This document shows positions 1-11,100 of a DNA stretch of 64,000 nt, piece by piece. The notes beneath the pieces are model-generated. The model was not told the origin of the DNA. It was given only the letters and a program-made list of their open reading frames with translations, and searched no databases. The stretch spans positions 2,802,001-2,866,000 of the forward strand of contig OY978098.1 of the NCBI GenBank assembly GCA_963854735.1, written 5' to 3'. The position numbers were made by a program, and so were the translations under genes. Numbering within the stretch: the first letter of the stretch is position 1; each line of letters starts with the position of its first letter. The stretch comes from Marvania coccoides. Lineage: Eukaryota; Chlorophyta; Trebouxiophyceae; Chlorellales; Chlorellaceae.

Positions 1-942
1 ACATTGACCCCAGTCCGCGCTGCCGCGCTTCTCCAGGGAAACCCACTTAAGAGCAATGTCAGGCTTGAGGCAGAGGGTCTCGCAGTGCCTGAAAAATATA
101 TATAAAAAAGCATGGGACAAAAATAAAATCGAGTTCAGAGAAACTCATGGAGATTTGACCATGAACATGAACATGCTAGTCACATGGCCAATATTCGCAT
201 ACTATAATGAGTGCATGCTAACATAATAAAATGTGCATACTCACCTCTTTCTAGTTGGGCAATAGCAAACCAAGTTTCCATCAGGAGGCGTAGGGCGCTT
301 GCGGTTGCGTTTGTGCAGGTGGCAGTTGGGCGGAGGTACAGTTGTTCCGACCTCCATATTATCAAATATGAAACTATCAAACTTCACCGTCTCTCCAAAT
401 TTCACCACTTCGATGGGATCGTCAACGTCGCTGATCACGCCCCAAAAACACACTCCAAAATTGGCTTGAGGAGTGGTATTCGGCACATCATAGACGCGAG
501 TTGCTTTGTTGACAGTTGTAATTTCAAGCTGACCGCCCAGAGTGCCAATGCCTAACCCGTAAAAGCCAAAGGCAGTGACTGGTTTTGAGGCGGGGAATGT
601 CACTGTGAAATTTTCATATGTCAATAACGCGCAAGTTTCGTAGATGGGAAAATCAGTGGTTACCCGCCCATCACTCTCTCCAGGATCCGTAGTGAGCTTT
701 GCTGGACCTCCGGCTTTGAAATAGCCGGTGAAGGTGAGGTCAAGGGGGGGTAAGGTACCATTTGCAAACGACTCAAAGCCTTCAACGTGGCTTTCAAGAA
801 GCTTGGAAACAAAGTTGCTGTGCGCTTGGTCTGAGTTCGGCCACGTCGCCGCAGGGCCGAGATCTTCCCCAAAGAAGGTCTGGGGAACCGCCACGGTGCT
901 GGAAACCAGCACGGCAAAAACCGCATGCGTGAGAGCCCGCAT
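1..942 (-). CDS. Secreted protein of unknown function, 3' end beyond the window
   Basis: Two exons are visible: 245..942 and 1..88. The first ends at a strong donor (gtgagt, read on the minus strand at 244-239) and the second starts after a T-rich tract ending in cag; the phases join and the second exon stays open to the window edge. The ATG at 942 is followed by a hydrophobic signal peptide (about residues 1-20, ending near VAVPQ). The next 200 residues look like an extracellular beta-rich domain: many Thr/Phe/Gly, a GFYGLGIGTLGGQ stretch, and few charges. A basic, proline- and cysteine-containing tail (PPPNCHLHKR) follows and runs into a Cys-rich second exon. The general look recalls secreted 'choice-of-anchor' style domains, but I do not recognise the family and assign no function. 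No neighbour on this side helps. Confidence 0.7.
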
Positions 943-1014
943 AGCTACAGAAGAGATGAAGAGCGCATCAAGTTATGAGCACGAAATGCACCCAGCTCTG
1001 ATTTTGTTGTTGGA

Positions 1015-1261
1015 AACCCTTCGGCCTCTGCCTCCCCGACATGCACATGCCACTCACCTAATTCTTCTTCTAGGTGCTGCTGTTGCCTTGTTTCAATAGC
1101 TGCAGAACGATAGAAAAGCGGAGTATAAGATCGGAGTACATAAGATCTAAAGATTGAATTCATAACAGTTTGGACAAACCCTGCTGTGAGCTGATTTGTT
1201 ACCCTACGGTCGGCCCTTCCTCCCCAACACGTGCATGCCACTTTCCTACGTCTGCTTCTAG

Positions 1262-1303
<42 letters not shown>

Positions 1304-1320
1304 TTGTTTGTTTCAATTCA
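1015..1320. repeat. Diverged direct repeat, second copy carrying a GCT expansion
   Basis: Two related segments, roughly 1015-1098 and 1200-1320, share the order 'accct-cgg...cc-cctccc-aca-gtgcatgccact--cct...tct-cttctag-tgctgctg...gtttcaat'. In the first copy the triplet tract is only two or three units. In the second it is about twelve GCT units (1264-1300) followed by TTG units. The 102-bp spacer is unrelated. This is upstream of the minus-strand secreted gene at 942, so it may sit in its promoter or 5' leader. Confidence 0.7.
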
Positions 1321-1425
1321 ATTCTTAACAAGAAACTCTATAAATATACTACGACTGGCTGAAAAGCTACAACACAAGAAACTGGGGGCGAGAAAACAAT
1401 AAAACCGGCCCGAAAAGTAGCATAC

Positions 1426-1525
1426 TAAGGTAGTACAAGTCGTTCGAACGACTTGTACTACCTTAACGACGAGAATTCTCGTGGTTATAAAGGGCGCAAC
1501 GTCGTCTAATCGCCCGAATCGGGCG
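1426..1525. repeat. Cluster of three palindromes, one a perfect 40-bp dyad
   Basis: 1426-1465 is a perfect 40-bp palindrome with no spacer; its centre is TTCGAA at 1443-1448. Three bases later 1469-1482 is a second perfect palindrome (ACGAGAATTCTCGT). 1511-1525 is a third (CGCCCGA, one central base, TCGGGCG), itself flanked by ctaat on the left and attag on the right, past an A-run. None lies in an identifiable gene. Such dyads could be protein sites, hairpin-forming transcript ends or remains of a small mobile element; nothing in the sequence decides. Confidence 0.85.
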
Positions 1526-1882
1526 CAAAAAAATTAGGAAGAGACATTCTTTTTTTCTCTCGTGAATGAATGGGTGATTAAGTGAAAATGAGAGCAAGGC
1601 ATCCAGCCGAGACATTAGGACCTAAGTAGTACTCTTTGGTGAGACACAAACACAATTCTCTCCACTCCTCCTGAATTGTTAGGACCAAGCTTGACTCTCT
1701 GCTTTGTGGCCTTTGTTGCCGTGTCCGTACGGAGTCTATACTCTCGTTTTTTTTGTTTTTTTTTCTCCTGCCGCCGCCAGCTCTTTCTTTTCAGCGAATT
1801 TCCCTTCCTTCCTCGCTCTTTCCTTGATTTCCTTCCCTCTCCCACATCCCTCGGTTGTCTCAACATATCCCCTCCCACGCAG

Positions 1883-2590
1883 TACGGTGGATTCAGGGCG
1901 GGGTACAACACAGACGAGTCAGACACGAGACTTGTATGGTACAGGATGCGGTACATCATAGAACAGCACGTGCTGCGCAAATCGACGGTACATGACGTGG
2001 AGAGGGCGGACGCCTTCTACGCCACCCACATGACGCCGGGTTTCAAGGAGTTACCCTACCCAAGGGAGCTTTTTTTGAAGTTTATCAGCGAGAACAATGG
2101 GTGCACGCCGGTGAAGATTGAGGCGCACCTGCATTCACAAACACGTGCCGGTATTTCAGGCAAGCATCCCATGGCTTTTATGAGAACTGTCGGTTCATTT
2201 TTATGCGAAGTGTTGTGCTCGTAACTGTTTTTTTCGAAAACATTGAATACCAAATATCGCCAGTGTGTGCAATTTTTGCTCTCCAAATCAATCAAGTCAA
2301 CTATCCAACCCCTTGCAAATTACTTTACCCCCATGTCCATCCCCACCCTCAAATAAAATAATTTGAAAATACAGATCACGGCTCGCAAGCCTTACGCCTG
2401 CCTCCCTCTGCACCTTTCTGGAGACCCTGCTGGTGCACCCCTGGTACCCCACCACTATGGCCACTCTCTCCCGCCGCTGCAAAGACACCATCGCCGCAGA
2501 CATTTTTTTTCAAGATTTCCCTCGATGCCCTCAAGTTGACGATATTATTGTTTTACCATATGCCCCCTCTCTCATCGCTCGCGGCTCAAG
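1883..2590 (+). pseudogene. Probable exostosin-like (GT47) glycosyltransferase relic or partial gene
   Basis: An exon-like block at 1883-2150 starts after a cacgcag acceptor and ends at a possible donor (gccg|gtattt). It encodes a stretch resembling the start of exostosin-family domains: an EQHVLRKS segment, then an ERADAFYATHM segment that matches the 'ADaFfvP' element of GT47 enzymes. A second block after tacag at 2374 has a frame with LLVHPWYP and then DIIVLPYAPSL, resembling the later 'kDivvPp' element, and meets a stop near 2595. That frame is not in phase with the first block by the simplest splice, and no first exon or full domain is found. I therefore read it as a degraded or incomplete gene. 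Similarity is judged by eye only. Confidence 0.35.
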
Positions 2591-2599
2591 GTCATGAGC

Positions 2600-3046
2600 G
2601 AACAGAGAAAAGAGCACGAAGAGAACCTGGCGCTGGCGCTGTTGGAGCTGCGTCGCGCGGTGCAGGAAATGCAAACGGCAGAGCAGCAGTCAAGAATTGA
2701 AGGTTTCAAATTGTTTGAAAGAGATAGCGGTGAGTCCATTATCAACAAAATGCTGCGTACAATTCAGCGGAGGCTGAATTTGAGGACACAGCCATGGCGG
2801 TCATGCATGCATTGCTCATCACGAAGTGGCTGACAGTGGTGAGGTTTCAAGGTTGAAGGTTGAAGGAAGGCCGCTGCGAAGGTTGTCGTTTGTTACTTGA
2901 AAAACTGCGTTCGAAAACAGAAAGAATGAAGCATGCATTGAAACAAAAAAAATCACGCATTTCCGTCAAACACTCTGTCGCTCGTTGAAATCAATTTGAT
3001 TTGAAAAAAATTGAGGAAGCAGCATAATAATAATTCAATTTAAGCA
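2600..3046. other. Intergenic stretch
   Basis: A 79-codon open frame at 2594-2833 encodes a charged, helical peptide with no family resemblance and is probably spurious or part of the preceding relic. 2841-2875 contains short GGTTTCAAGGTT/GGTTGAAGG repeats; the 12-mer at 2843-2854 recurs at 7746-7757, also just past a gene end. The rest is AT-rich with nothing recognisable. Confidence 0.4.
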
Positions 3047-3688
3047 TTACTCATTTTGTAATAGCAGCGCTTGACAAGCTTTGCCGGGACGTCCTCGCAG
3101 AGCCCCTATCAATGCGTCCACATGGCCTTTTGTCTCCTCTAACACCACGCTTGTGTCAATCACAAACTCCGCTCGCCGCCGCTTCTCTTCGTCCGGCATT
3201 TGTCGCGTCAGAATGGCTTCCAGCTTCTCCTCCGTCATGCCTTCTCTCGCCAGCACCCGCTCCCGCTGCAACGCTGCTGGCGCGCTCACCACAGCCACCG
3301 CGTCGCACTGCGCTTCTGAACCAGTCTCGAACAGCAAAGGTATGTCAAGGACGACCAGCCGACCGCCTTGCGCCGCCACCGCTGCAATGGCTCTTCGTTT
3401 TTCTGCGTGCACCAACGGGTGGACGATGGATTCCAGCAGTTTTAGCGCGCCAGGTTTGCCGACGACCTTGGTGCTGAGTAGGGGGCGGCTGATGGCCCCG
3501 TCGACCACTAGATCGTCGCCGAATGCTGCAGCAACGAGCGGGACGGCGGCTCCGCCTTGGGAGTAGAGGCGATGGACGGCTGCGTCGCTGTCGATGACGG
3601 GGACGCCTTGGTCTTTGAACATGCTTGCCGTGGTGCTCTTTCCCATGCCGATTGAGCCCGTCAGGCCCAGGATGAAAGGGAGGTCCAT
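3047..3688 (-). CDS. COAE: Dephospho-CoA kinase
   Basis: A single-exon gene of 213 residues. It transfers phosphate from ATP to the 3'-hydroxyl of dephospho-CoA, the last step of coenzyme A synthesis. The N-terminus has the family P-loop ([12 protein letters not shown], residues 9-20), followed by the substrate-side [12 protein letters not shown] motif near residue 31, the RPLL and HPLVH elements, [10 protein letters not shown] near residue 113, and the C-terminal [16 protein letters not shown] lid and FVIDTS segment near 175. Length matches the bacterial/plant single-domain form. No transit peptide is evident, so it may be cytosolic. It is divergent from MSH3 with 280 bp between the start codons, an AT-rich shared promoter region. 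Confidence 0.95.
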   Translation of the reverse strand: MDLPFILGLTGSIGMGKSTTASMFKDQGVPVIDSDAAVHRLYSQGGAAVPLVAAAFGDDLVVDGAISRPLLSTKVVGKPGALKLLESIVHPLVHAEKRRAIAAVAAQGGRLVVLDIPLLFETGSEAQCDAVAVVSAPAALQRERVLAREGMTEEKLEAILTRQMPDEEKRRRAEFVIDTSVVLEETKGHVDALIGALRGRPGKACQALLLQNE

Positions 3689-3968
3689 CTATTTTGAAAG
3701 AAGTTGTAATAAAAAATTGGCCCGTGAGGCCTCGCTACAGCTTTCTCTCAGAACGGTATCATTGAATGAATTTTATTTTATTTTTTCTGTACTCTCCTTG
3801 AGCCTCAACGATGAGTTCAAATTTTAATTTTAAATTTTCTCTTTCATCTCGATTTCAATTTCTGCACCCTCCTTCCGCTCTGTGCAAATAAAAATAAAAT
3901 TTATCTACAAATGAACCCGGTTGCAAATTCCATCTGTCCGATTTAGTCTTGTCTAATCGAAATCTAGC

Positions 3969-6900
3969 ATGCCTCCCAAACCGAAAGGGCCTCCACCCAA
4001 GGGGCAAAAGTCCATCGCGAGCTTCATGTTCAAGAAGAAACCGCCCGATGGCGACGCCCACAAGCCTCAAGAAGAGCAGCCAGGCCCCTCTGCTCCCCAA
4101 ACTGACCTGGCTGCAGACGATGCCGCTCTCCCTGCAGCCAAGCGCCGCAGGGGTGATGGAGGGGGCACGCCGCCCTCCACCAAGCCTCCTGCAACCATCG
4201 TCAAGCCGCAGGAGGACCGCCGTCGGGTGCCTTCAGCTGCCGCTCCAACCCTCACCGTCCGCTCTGAAAGGCATTCTCGGTGGCAGTCGAAGCTGCTGGG
4301 CGATGGCAGCACCGCTGGTATGGGTCCCACAGAGCGTGTCCGCACCCAGGAGGCGCTAGACCAGCAGCAGGACAAGCACGGGAAGCTGACGCCGCTGGAG
4401 ACGCAGGTGGCGCAGCTGAAAGCGGCCCACCCCGACGTCCTCCTCGCTGTGGAAGTGGGGTACAAAGTCAGGTTTTTCGGAAGGGACGCTGAAATCGCGT
4501 CTCAGGTCCGTTGGTTTTGCAGATTATTCTGTTCTTCATTTTCTACTTAATTTTTCCTTCAGATAAAATAATTGTCTAGTAAATAGATCCTTTCCCCTTC
4601 CACGCTTCCATTTTTTTCAGGTGCTGGGTATCTTTGCCTACCCCGACCGCAACTACCTCACCGCCAGCATTCCCATCGGGCGCATCGACCACCACGTGCG
4701 GCGGCTGGCGCTGGCTGGCCACAAGGTCGGCGTCGTTCGACAGGTGGAGTCAGCAGCCATCAAAGCGGCCAGCGACAATCGAAATAAGCCCTTTGAGCGC
4801 CGCCTCACCGCCACCTACACCCGCGCCACGCTGGAGGCGGGGGAGCTGGCGGCGGCAAAGCCGAAAAGCGGCGGCGGATCGGAGCCTGGCGAATCATATG
4901 CAGCGGAAGATGAAACGGCTGCTGCGAGCCCTGCGACGCACACTTTGAAGACCGATGACAACGCTGGGCACTCCGCCTTTCTGGTGTGCGTGGTTGAAGA
5001 GGCGCCAAACAGCAAAGGAAACGCCCACCACGCAGCTGGCAGCGTCGAGCTCGGCATAATTGCGGTAGAAACCAGCACAGGCGAGGTGTTTTACAGCCAG
5101 GTGCTGGACGGACCGATGCGGCCTGAGCTGGAGTCGCGGCTGATGTTTGCAGCCCCCTCGGAGCTTCTGTTGGTGGCGCCGCTGTCTGCCCCAACGAGAC
5201 GGCTGTTGGAGGCGCTCGCAGGCGCAGGAGTGCGCACCGCCACGGTGGACGGCGCTGCCTACCGTTCTGGCGGCGCTCTGGCTGCGGTCACTGACTTCTA
5301 CACGTCTCGGGGAGCGGGGCTGGAGGCTCTGGACGCTCTGCCGCCGCTGGTGCTGCGTGCTCTAGGCCACGCTCTGGACCACCTGCGCCCCTTTGGGCTG
5401 GAGTCGGTGTTGCAGCTGGGAGCATCGTTTGTTGAGTTTTCCGAGGTGCAGGAGATGGCGTTGAGCCCCAACGCGCTGTCGCAGCTGGAGATTTTGACAA
5501 ACAATGACGATGGGGGAGAGAAAGGGTCGCTGCTGTGGCTGATGGACCGCACGCGGACGGCAGCGGGCGCCAGGCTGGTGCGACGGTGGGTGAGCCGCCC
5601 GCTGCGGGAGGTGAACGCCATTGAGGAACGGTTGGAGGCGGTGGAGGAGCTGCTGGAGAAGGGCGCTGACCACGAGGTGCTCAGCGCGCTGCCTCGCATG
5701 CTGAAAGAGCTGCCAGACGTGGAACGCATCCTGGGGCGCGTGCTGCACGGCAATTCCTCCCCACCAGAGTTTCTGGCCCTGCTGCGCGCCTTTCAAGGCC
5801 TCCCTGCGCATCTGGGGCTGTCGGCGGACCTCACAGCGTTGAAAGCTGCCGTGGAGCGCAGTGGCAGCGGAAAATCTACACCCCCTCTCTTAGAGGTGCA
5901 TGGTCTGGCTTCTCCGCTGCTCGTGCGGGCGTTGCAAGCTGCGGCAGACCCGCGCTGCGCCGCAGCGGCCGCCTCCACGCTGGCCAGCATCGACGAGGCT
6001 GCCGCTGCCGCCGGAGACACGGTCAATCTGTTCATGGACGACGAAAGATTCTCAGAGGTGGCGGAGAAGCGCCAGGCGGTGACAGCAGCAGAGGAAGCCT
6101 TGGAGGCGCTGCGCCCGAAGCTGGCTGCTGCGCTGAACGTGCGTTCTGTGGCATACGTTTCGGTCGCCAACCAGGGCTCCTTCCTGGTTGAAGTTCCCGT
6201 GGATCTGGAGAAGCGCGCCCCCAAGACCTGGGATAAGATCTGTTCCACTAAGAAAGTGGTGCGCTTCCGCCCCCCCGAGGTGAAGCGCTGCCTGGCCTCG
6301 CTGGAACTGGAGCGCGAGCGCCTCGCTGCGGCGGCAGCCAAGGCCTGGCGCCAGCTGCAGGCCGAGTTTTCCGAGTACTACGCCGCCTTCCGCGCTGCCG
6401 TGCGCGCCCTGGCCACGCTCGACTGCCTCAACGGCTTTGCAGGGCTGGCTGCAGAGGGTGGTTACGTGCGGCCGGAGTTTGTGCCTGACGACGCGCCCCC
6501 GCAGCTGCACGTGGTGGCGGGGCGGCACCCTGTGCTGGATGTTCTCTTGCAGGGTGGGTTTGTGCCCAACGACATTGATTTGGAGGGCGGCAAGGAGCGA
6601 TGTGCGGTGATCACCGGGCCCAACATGGGCGGCAAGAGCTGCTACTCGCGACAAGCTGCGCTGCTGGCGTGCATGGCGCAGGCGGGGTGCTTTGTGCCTG
6701 CGCAGTCCTGCCGGCTGCATGCGGTGGACCAGGTTTTCACGCGCATGGGGGCAGCAGACAACCTGGCGCTGGGGCGGTCAACATTTCTGGAGGAGCTTGG
6801 CGAGGCGTCGTTGGTGCTGGAGAAGGCCACGCCAAGGTAATTGCATTTGATAAATTCGCCAGTAGATAAATTTGATTTTCTTCTCTTTGCCGTTCGTTCA

Positions 6901-6971
6901 GCCAATTTATTTATTTTACTTTCTTCATGAATAAATAAATAAATAAATACATAAATAAATAAATAAATACA

Positions 6972-7030
<59 letters not shown>

Positions 7031-7605
7031 GAACGCCAATTATATTCCGCAGGTCGCTGGTAATTATTGATGAGCTGGGGCGAGGCACCAGCACTAAGGA
7101 CGGCCAGGCCATCGCTGCTGCCACGCTGGAGTACATTGTCCACGACATCGGCTGCTTGACGCTGTTCATCACGCACTACCCCGAAGTAGCGGAGCTGGAA
7201 AAGACGCTGGGCGGGGCGCTGGGCGCCTACTGCATGGCTCACGTGGTGGAAGAAGAAAGTGTGTCTGAGGACGGCGCCCCCAAAGTTACTTTTCTTTACA
7301 AGGTGAAGAAGGGCGTGGCTGAAGCGAGCTACGGGCTGAATGTCGCGCGAATGGCGGGGCTGCCTGCGGGCGTGATTCAGAGGGCTGCGGAGAAGGCGCG
7401 AGAGGCGGCGGCGGCGGGAGCAGAGGGGGGGTCAACGAAAGGGGATGGAGAGAATGGCGATGAAGAGGAACGGCGGTTGGAGGAGGCGGTGCGCGAGGCA
7501 GTGAAGGGGTTGCGCAGCTGCAGTAGTGACGGAAGCGCTGCTGGTGGCGCTGCGGTGAGAGAGCTGCAGGCCAGGGTGGCGGTGGCATTGCAAGAAAGGG
7601 CTTAG
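3969..7605 (+). CDS. MSH3: DNA mismatch repair protein MSH3
   Basis: Exons 3969..4505, 4621..6836 and 7053..7605 give 1101 residues. MSH3 pairs with MSH2 (MutS-beta) and recognises insertion/deletion loops, especially at repeats. A PCNA-binding PIP-like box lies at residues 13-20 (QKSIASFM), with Met where a second Phe is usual. A basic, disordered linker leads to the MutS-I domain near residue 140 (LTPLETQ, then VGYKVRFFG and [10 protein letters not shown]), which matches MSH3 rather than MSH6. Connector, lever and clamp domains follow. The ATPase has Walker [10 protein letters not shown] near residue 843, Walker [12 protein letters not shown] near 920 and the [11 protein letters not shown] segment. 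Intron 2 (6837-7052) interrupts the ATPase domain and holds a tetranucleotide repeat. The C-terminal tail is Ala/Glu-rich. Confidence 0.95.
6929..7030. repeat. AAAT tetranucleotide microsatellite in MSH3 intron 2
   Basis: About 25 tandem ATAA/AAAT units, interrupted twice by a TACA variant (near 6949 and 6969). The array lies entirely within the 216-bp intron between the Walker A exon and the Walker B exon, ending about 20 bases before the acceptor. Confidence 0.95.
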
Positions 7606-8169
7606 ATTATCGCCAGGCCCTCAGTGTGCAGATTTTGTAGAGAAATTGGGTGTCTCATCGATGATGTTTTCATCACTTGTGTGTAAGAAATGCACGGCGT
7701 GACGTGTGTGGATGAATATGCTGACCACGACTGCAGAAGGTTCAAGGTTTCAAGGTTTTAGAAGCGGGATGCCTTGAATGTATTTTAAGTTAAAATGCGC
7801 AGACACACGCCCAGAGAAAATTCGCTTTGCCGGTAAAATAATATTCTTTTGGGAAGTTTCTGCCTCCCTGCCGCTTTGAACAGGCTGCAGGTATATAAGA
7901 TGTGTATGCTGCGCTGCATACAAAAAGACCTTGCTAAATATGTCGTACAATTTCAAGTTTTTCCTTTCTTTTTTCTTTCTTCGTTTTGCCTGCACAAGTG
8001 CTGGCAATCCAAATGTCATTTGCATTTTTTGGCAGCAGAAGTCGCAATTACACTCATTCTTTAATATAATTTAATCTTTTTGTTTGTGTCCGGCAGTCTT
8101 GTGCTGCTTGGACGTGCTCCCACAGCGTGCGCATCAGTTCCATCTCTCGGTGTCAGTTGCCAGCCAATC
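7606..8169. other. Intergenic stretch between MSH3 and the first transporter
   Basis: Contains the MSH3 3' end, a CAAGGTTT repeat at about 7740-7758 that matches one at 2843, and AT-rich DNA leading to the transporter start. An in-frame upstream extension of the transporter reading frame exists from about 8080 but is not supported by the paralogue at 12521. No other gene seen. Confidence 0.5.
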
Positions 8170-11100
8170 ATGGCGACGCCCGCCCACCGGCCTAGCTCCG
8201 GCGGAGGGCGATTCAAGGGCTTGTTGGCGAACAAATGGGTCTATTTCACATTTATTATCGCTATCACAGCGGCCACTATCGTGCTCATGGTTGTCCCTGC
8301 TGAAGTAATGACAGACCCGCTTGCAGATGCCAAACTTGACCTGAAAACAACTTTCTCCACCCTGGTAAGCTCTATAAAACCACAACGCAGTGCCTTTCCT
8401 CAAAAAATGATCTGTATGCAGCGCCAAGAGATTTCACCCGTCCCCACACTTCTCCTTTGCCTGCAGTCTGGCAAAGGGTGGCTGTCCCTCGCCCTCATCC
8501 TCATTGGCTTCCTGCTGATGGTTTTCGACCTGGTTGGGCAAGTCAAATTATTCAGCAGTTTTTTTTTTAATAATTTATTTGCCTATACTGAGCGAACAAA
8601 ATTTGCCTGCGCGTCTCTTTTTTATTCTCAATCACATTTCATTTCCCCCTTTGTCTGCAGCGCTGACCTGGCGATGAACCTGGTATTGGCCCTCATGGTC
8701 ACCTTCAAAATCATCACGGTGAGTGAAATGATGAAAATTGACCGACGTAACATGAAAACAACCTTGCTACAAAAATACACAAACCGTTAAATTTTCCATT
8801 CTTTATTTTTTGTTTACAGGTGAAATCTGCTCTTGTGGGATTTGGAAACTCCGGCCTCATGACCGTCGTAGTCCTCTTCATCGTGGCTCAAGGTATAACT
8901 TCGACTGGAGGCGCTGACTGGCTTGTGACCAAGCTTCTGGGCACCCCCAAGGACACCATGCTCGCGCAAGTGCGCATGTGCCTGGTAGCCCTGGTGTTCT
9001 CTTCGTTCGTGAACGACACACCTGTGTTCTGGCAAGTTTCTCTCGCTGCTGCTTTTGCTCTCGACGCCTTAGCTGTGTGCAACATTAACATTCTTTTCTG
9101 TATTCCCACCACCTTCCTAACAAAGCTGAGCTGATCGAATTTATCTCATTATTACTTTCTGCAGCATTATGCTCCCCATCGTCCTGACCTGGGCGGCGAA
9201 GGCCCGCCTCCCCATTCGCCAGCTCCTCATCCCCCTGTCCTACTGCGTCCTGCTGGGAGGCCTCAACACCACCATCGGTACCTCTACCAACCTTGTGGTC
9301 ACCGGCGCTTTCGACACCCGAGTCCTGGTGAGCAGCGTCACAACCAGCAGCCGTTTCCAATTCTTTTTTGTTTCTCCAACAACTTCCAGCTCTCTTTTAA
9401 CATAAAACGAAGTAACGCTTTTTAAACTTTTCAGGACCCCAAGAGCGAGTACTACCAGGCGGGACTGGGCCCCATCCAGCTCTTTGGCGTCACTCGTAAG
9501 TTGTATAGTTAGATATTTTTATGCCCAGTGCGCATTTGTTTTTTAAATGCTTTCCCACCAAAAATATATCATCATTTTGTCGTTGTTCTCCCTTCTATTT
9601 GCAGCCTACGGCCTTCCCCAGGGCATTTGGGGCATCATGTACATTGTCTATGCCGCCCCATTCCTATTGGTTGGCGGCGCAGGCAAGAAAGTGTTCACAA
9701 AGGTTGGACGCACCTTCAAGAAGAACTCCGACGACAAGCTGGGCGTTGATGCGTTCGAGCAGGGCTGCGACTTCTGGACCGGTTTCGTCGTGGCCTCCAA
9801 TTCCCCTGCCGTTGGTAAATCCATCCACGACGCTGGGCTGCGTCAACTGGAGGGCGTCTACCTCACCTCTGTCCGCCGCAGCGGCAAGCTCATCCACGCT
9901 GTCGACAGCGAATTCATTATCACTGCAGGCGACGTTGTTTATTTCAGTGGCGTTCCCGACGGCCTGGACTCCTTGGCTGGTAAGCACGGCCTCGTGCCCT
10001 ACTCTGACGCCGTCGAGACCCTGGACGAGACTGAAGTGCGCAACCTCACTGTCGCTTTCGGCGTGTCCTCCATCTCCGTCCCGAAGGCATACAGCTCCTC
10101 CGACGATGGCAAGGATAAGGCATCAGACACTGAATCTATCATCTCTGGAAAAGGCCCAGAGCTGGTGGAGGTGACCGTCAAGAAAGGTATTTTTTTTGCC
10201 GTTTAGCCATTTATTGTTTTTCTGTTCCTAACGGACAAAATAAAAATATTCAACATTTCTTCTTATTGCTTTTTACTTTTTTTTTTTTTTACTTTTTTTG
10301 CAGGCGCCGACATCGTGGGCCAGAGCATCCGCGCATCTGCGTTCCGCAGCCGCTTCAACGCCGCCGTCGTCTCCATCAAGCGCAACGGCATCCCGCTTGA
10401 ATGGAAGGGCCAAATGGGAGACGAGATTATCCACGCACATGACCACCTCCTTTTGGACGTCGACCCGCAATTCTGGACAACCCCCGCTGTGAACGACACC
10501 TTTGAGGACATCGGCAAGAGCGGCCAAACCAAGACCTACCACGAGTTCATGCTGCCCATGCGCGTGGGGCGTGCGCTGGCCGGCAGCACCATCCAGAAGA
10601 GCGGCCTGCGCCAGCTGCCCTCCGCTTTCCTTGTGTCTGTGGAGCGCGGCAACAACACCCTGCACGCCGTGAGCCCCGATGAGGTGCTGCAAGAGGACGA
10701 CATCCTGTGGTTTGCTGGTGAGAACTATTTCATCGCTTCATTAAGATTCTCCCCCCTTTGTCCAATTATTAAACATATACAGTATTAAGTGTTGAAATAT
10801 TAATATGCTAACTAGCAACCCTCCCCCACTTCTTTAATATTTTTTTCCGTAGCCAACGCCAGCTCTGTGCGCTTCATCCGCAACACCCCTGGCCTCTCCC
10901 CGCTGGCTGAACGCCAGGCCAGCAAGCTGCGATCCGTGGCACACGTTGAGCGCCGCCTCGTGCAGGCAGTTGTTTCTTCTACCTCTCCGCTGGCTGGCCG
11001 CTCTGTGCGCGAGGTGCGATTCCGCGAGCAGTTCAACGCTGCCGTGGTGGCTGTGGCCCGCCAGGGCGACCGTGTGCGCGCCAAGCCTGGGGACATCGTG

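Larger units (their letters stand above)
943..1882. other. Intergenic stretch, repeat-rich
   Basis: Lies between the divergent secreted-protein gene and the glycosyltransferase relic. It holds a diverged direct repeat with a GCT expansion (1015-1320) and a cluster of palindromes (1426-1525), described separately. 1676-1882 is T/C-rich, ends in a good 3' splice site (cacgcag), and looks like an intron rather than coding sequence. No other gene is visible. Confidence 0.5.

Noticed and set aside
1676..1882. Hydrophobic N-terminal coding extension of the GT47-like block
   Set aside because: T/C-rich sequence ending in a good 3' splice site reads as intron; the apparent signal peptide is poly-pyrimidine.
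8080..8169. Thirty-codon N-terminal extension of transporter A
   Set aside because: Copy B begins at the position equivalent to 8170 and the upstream frame has no similarity to it.
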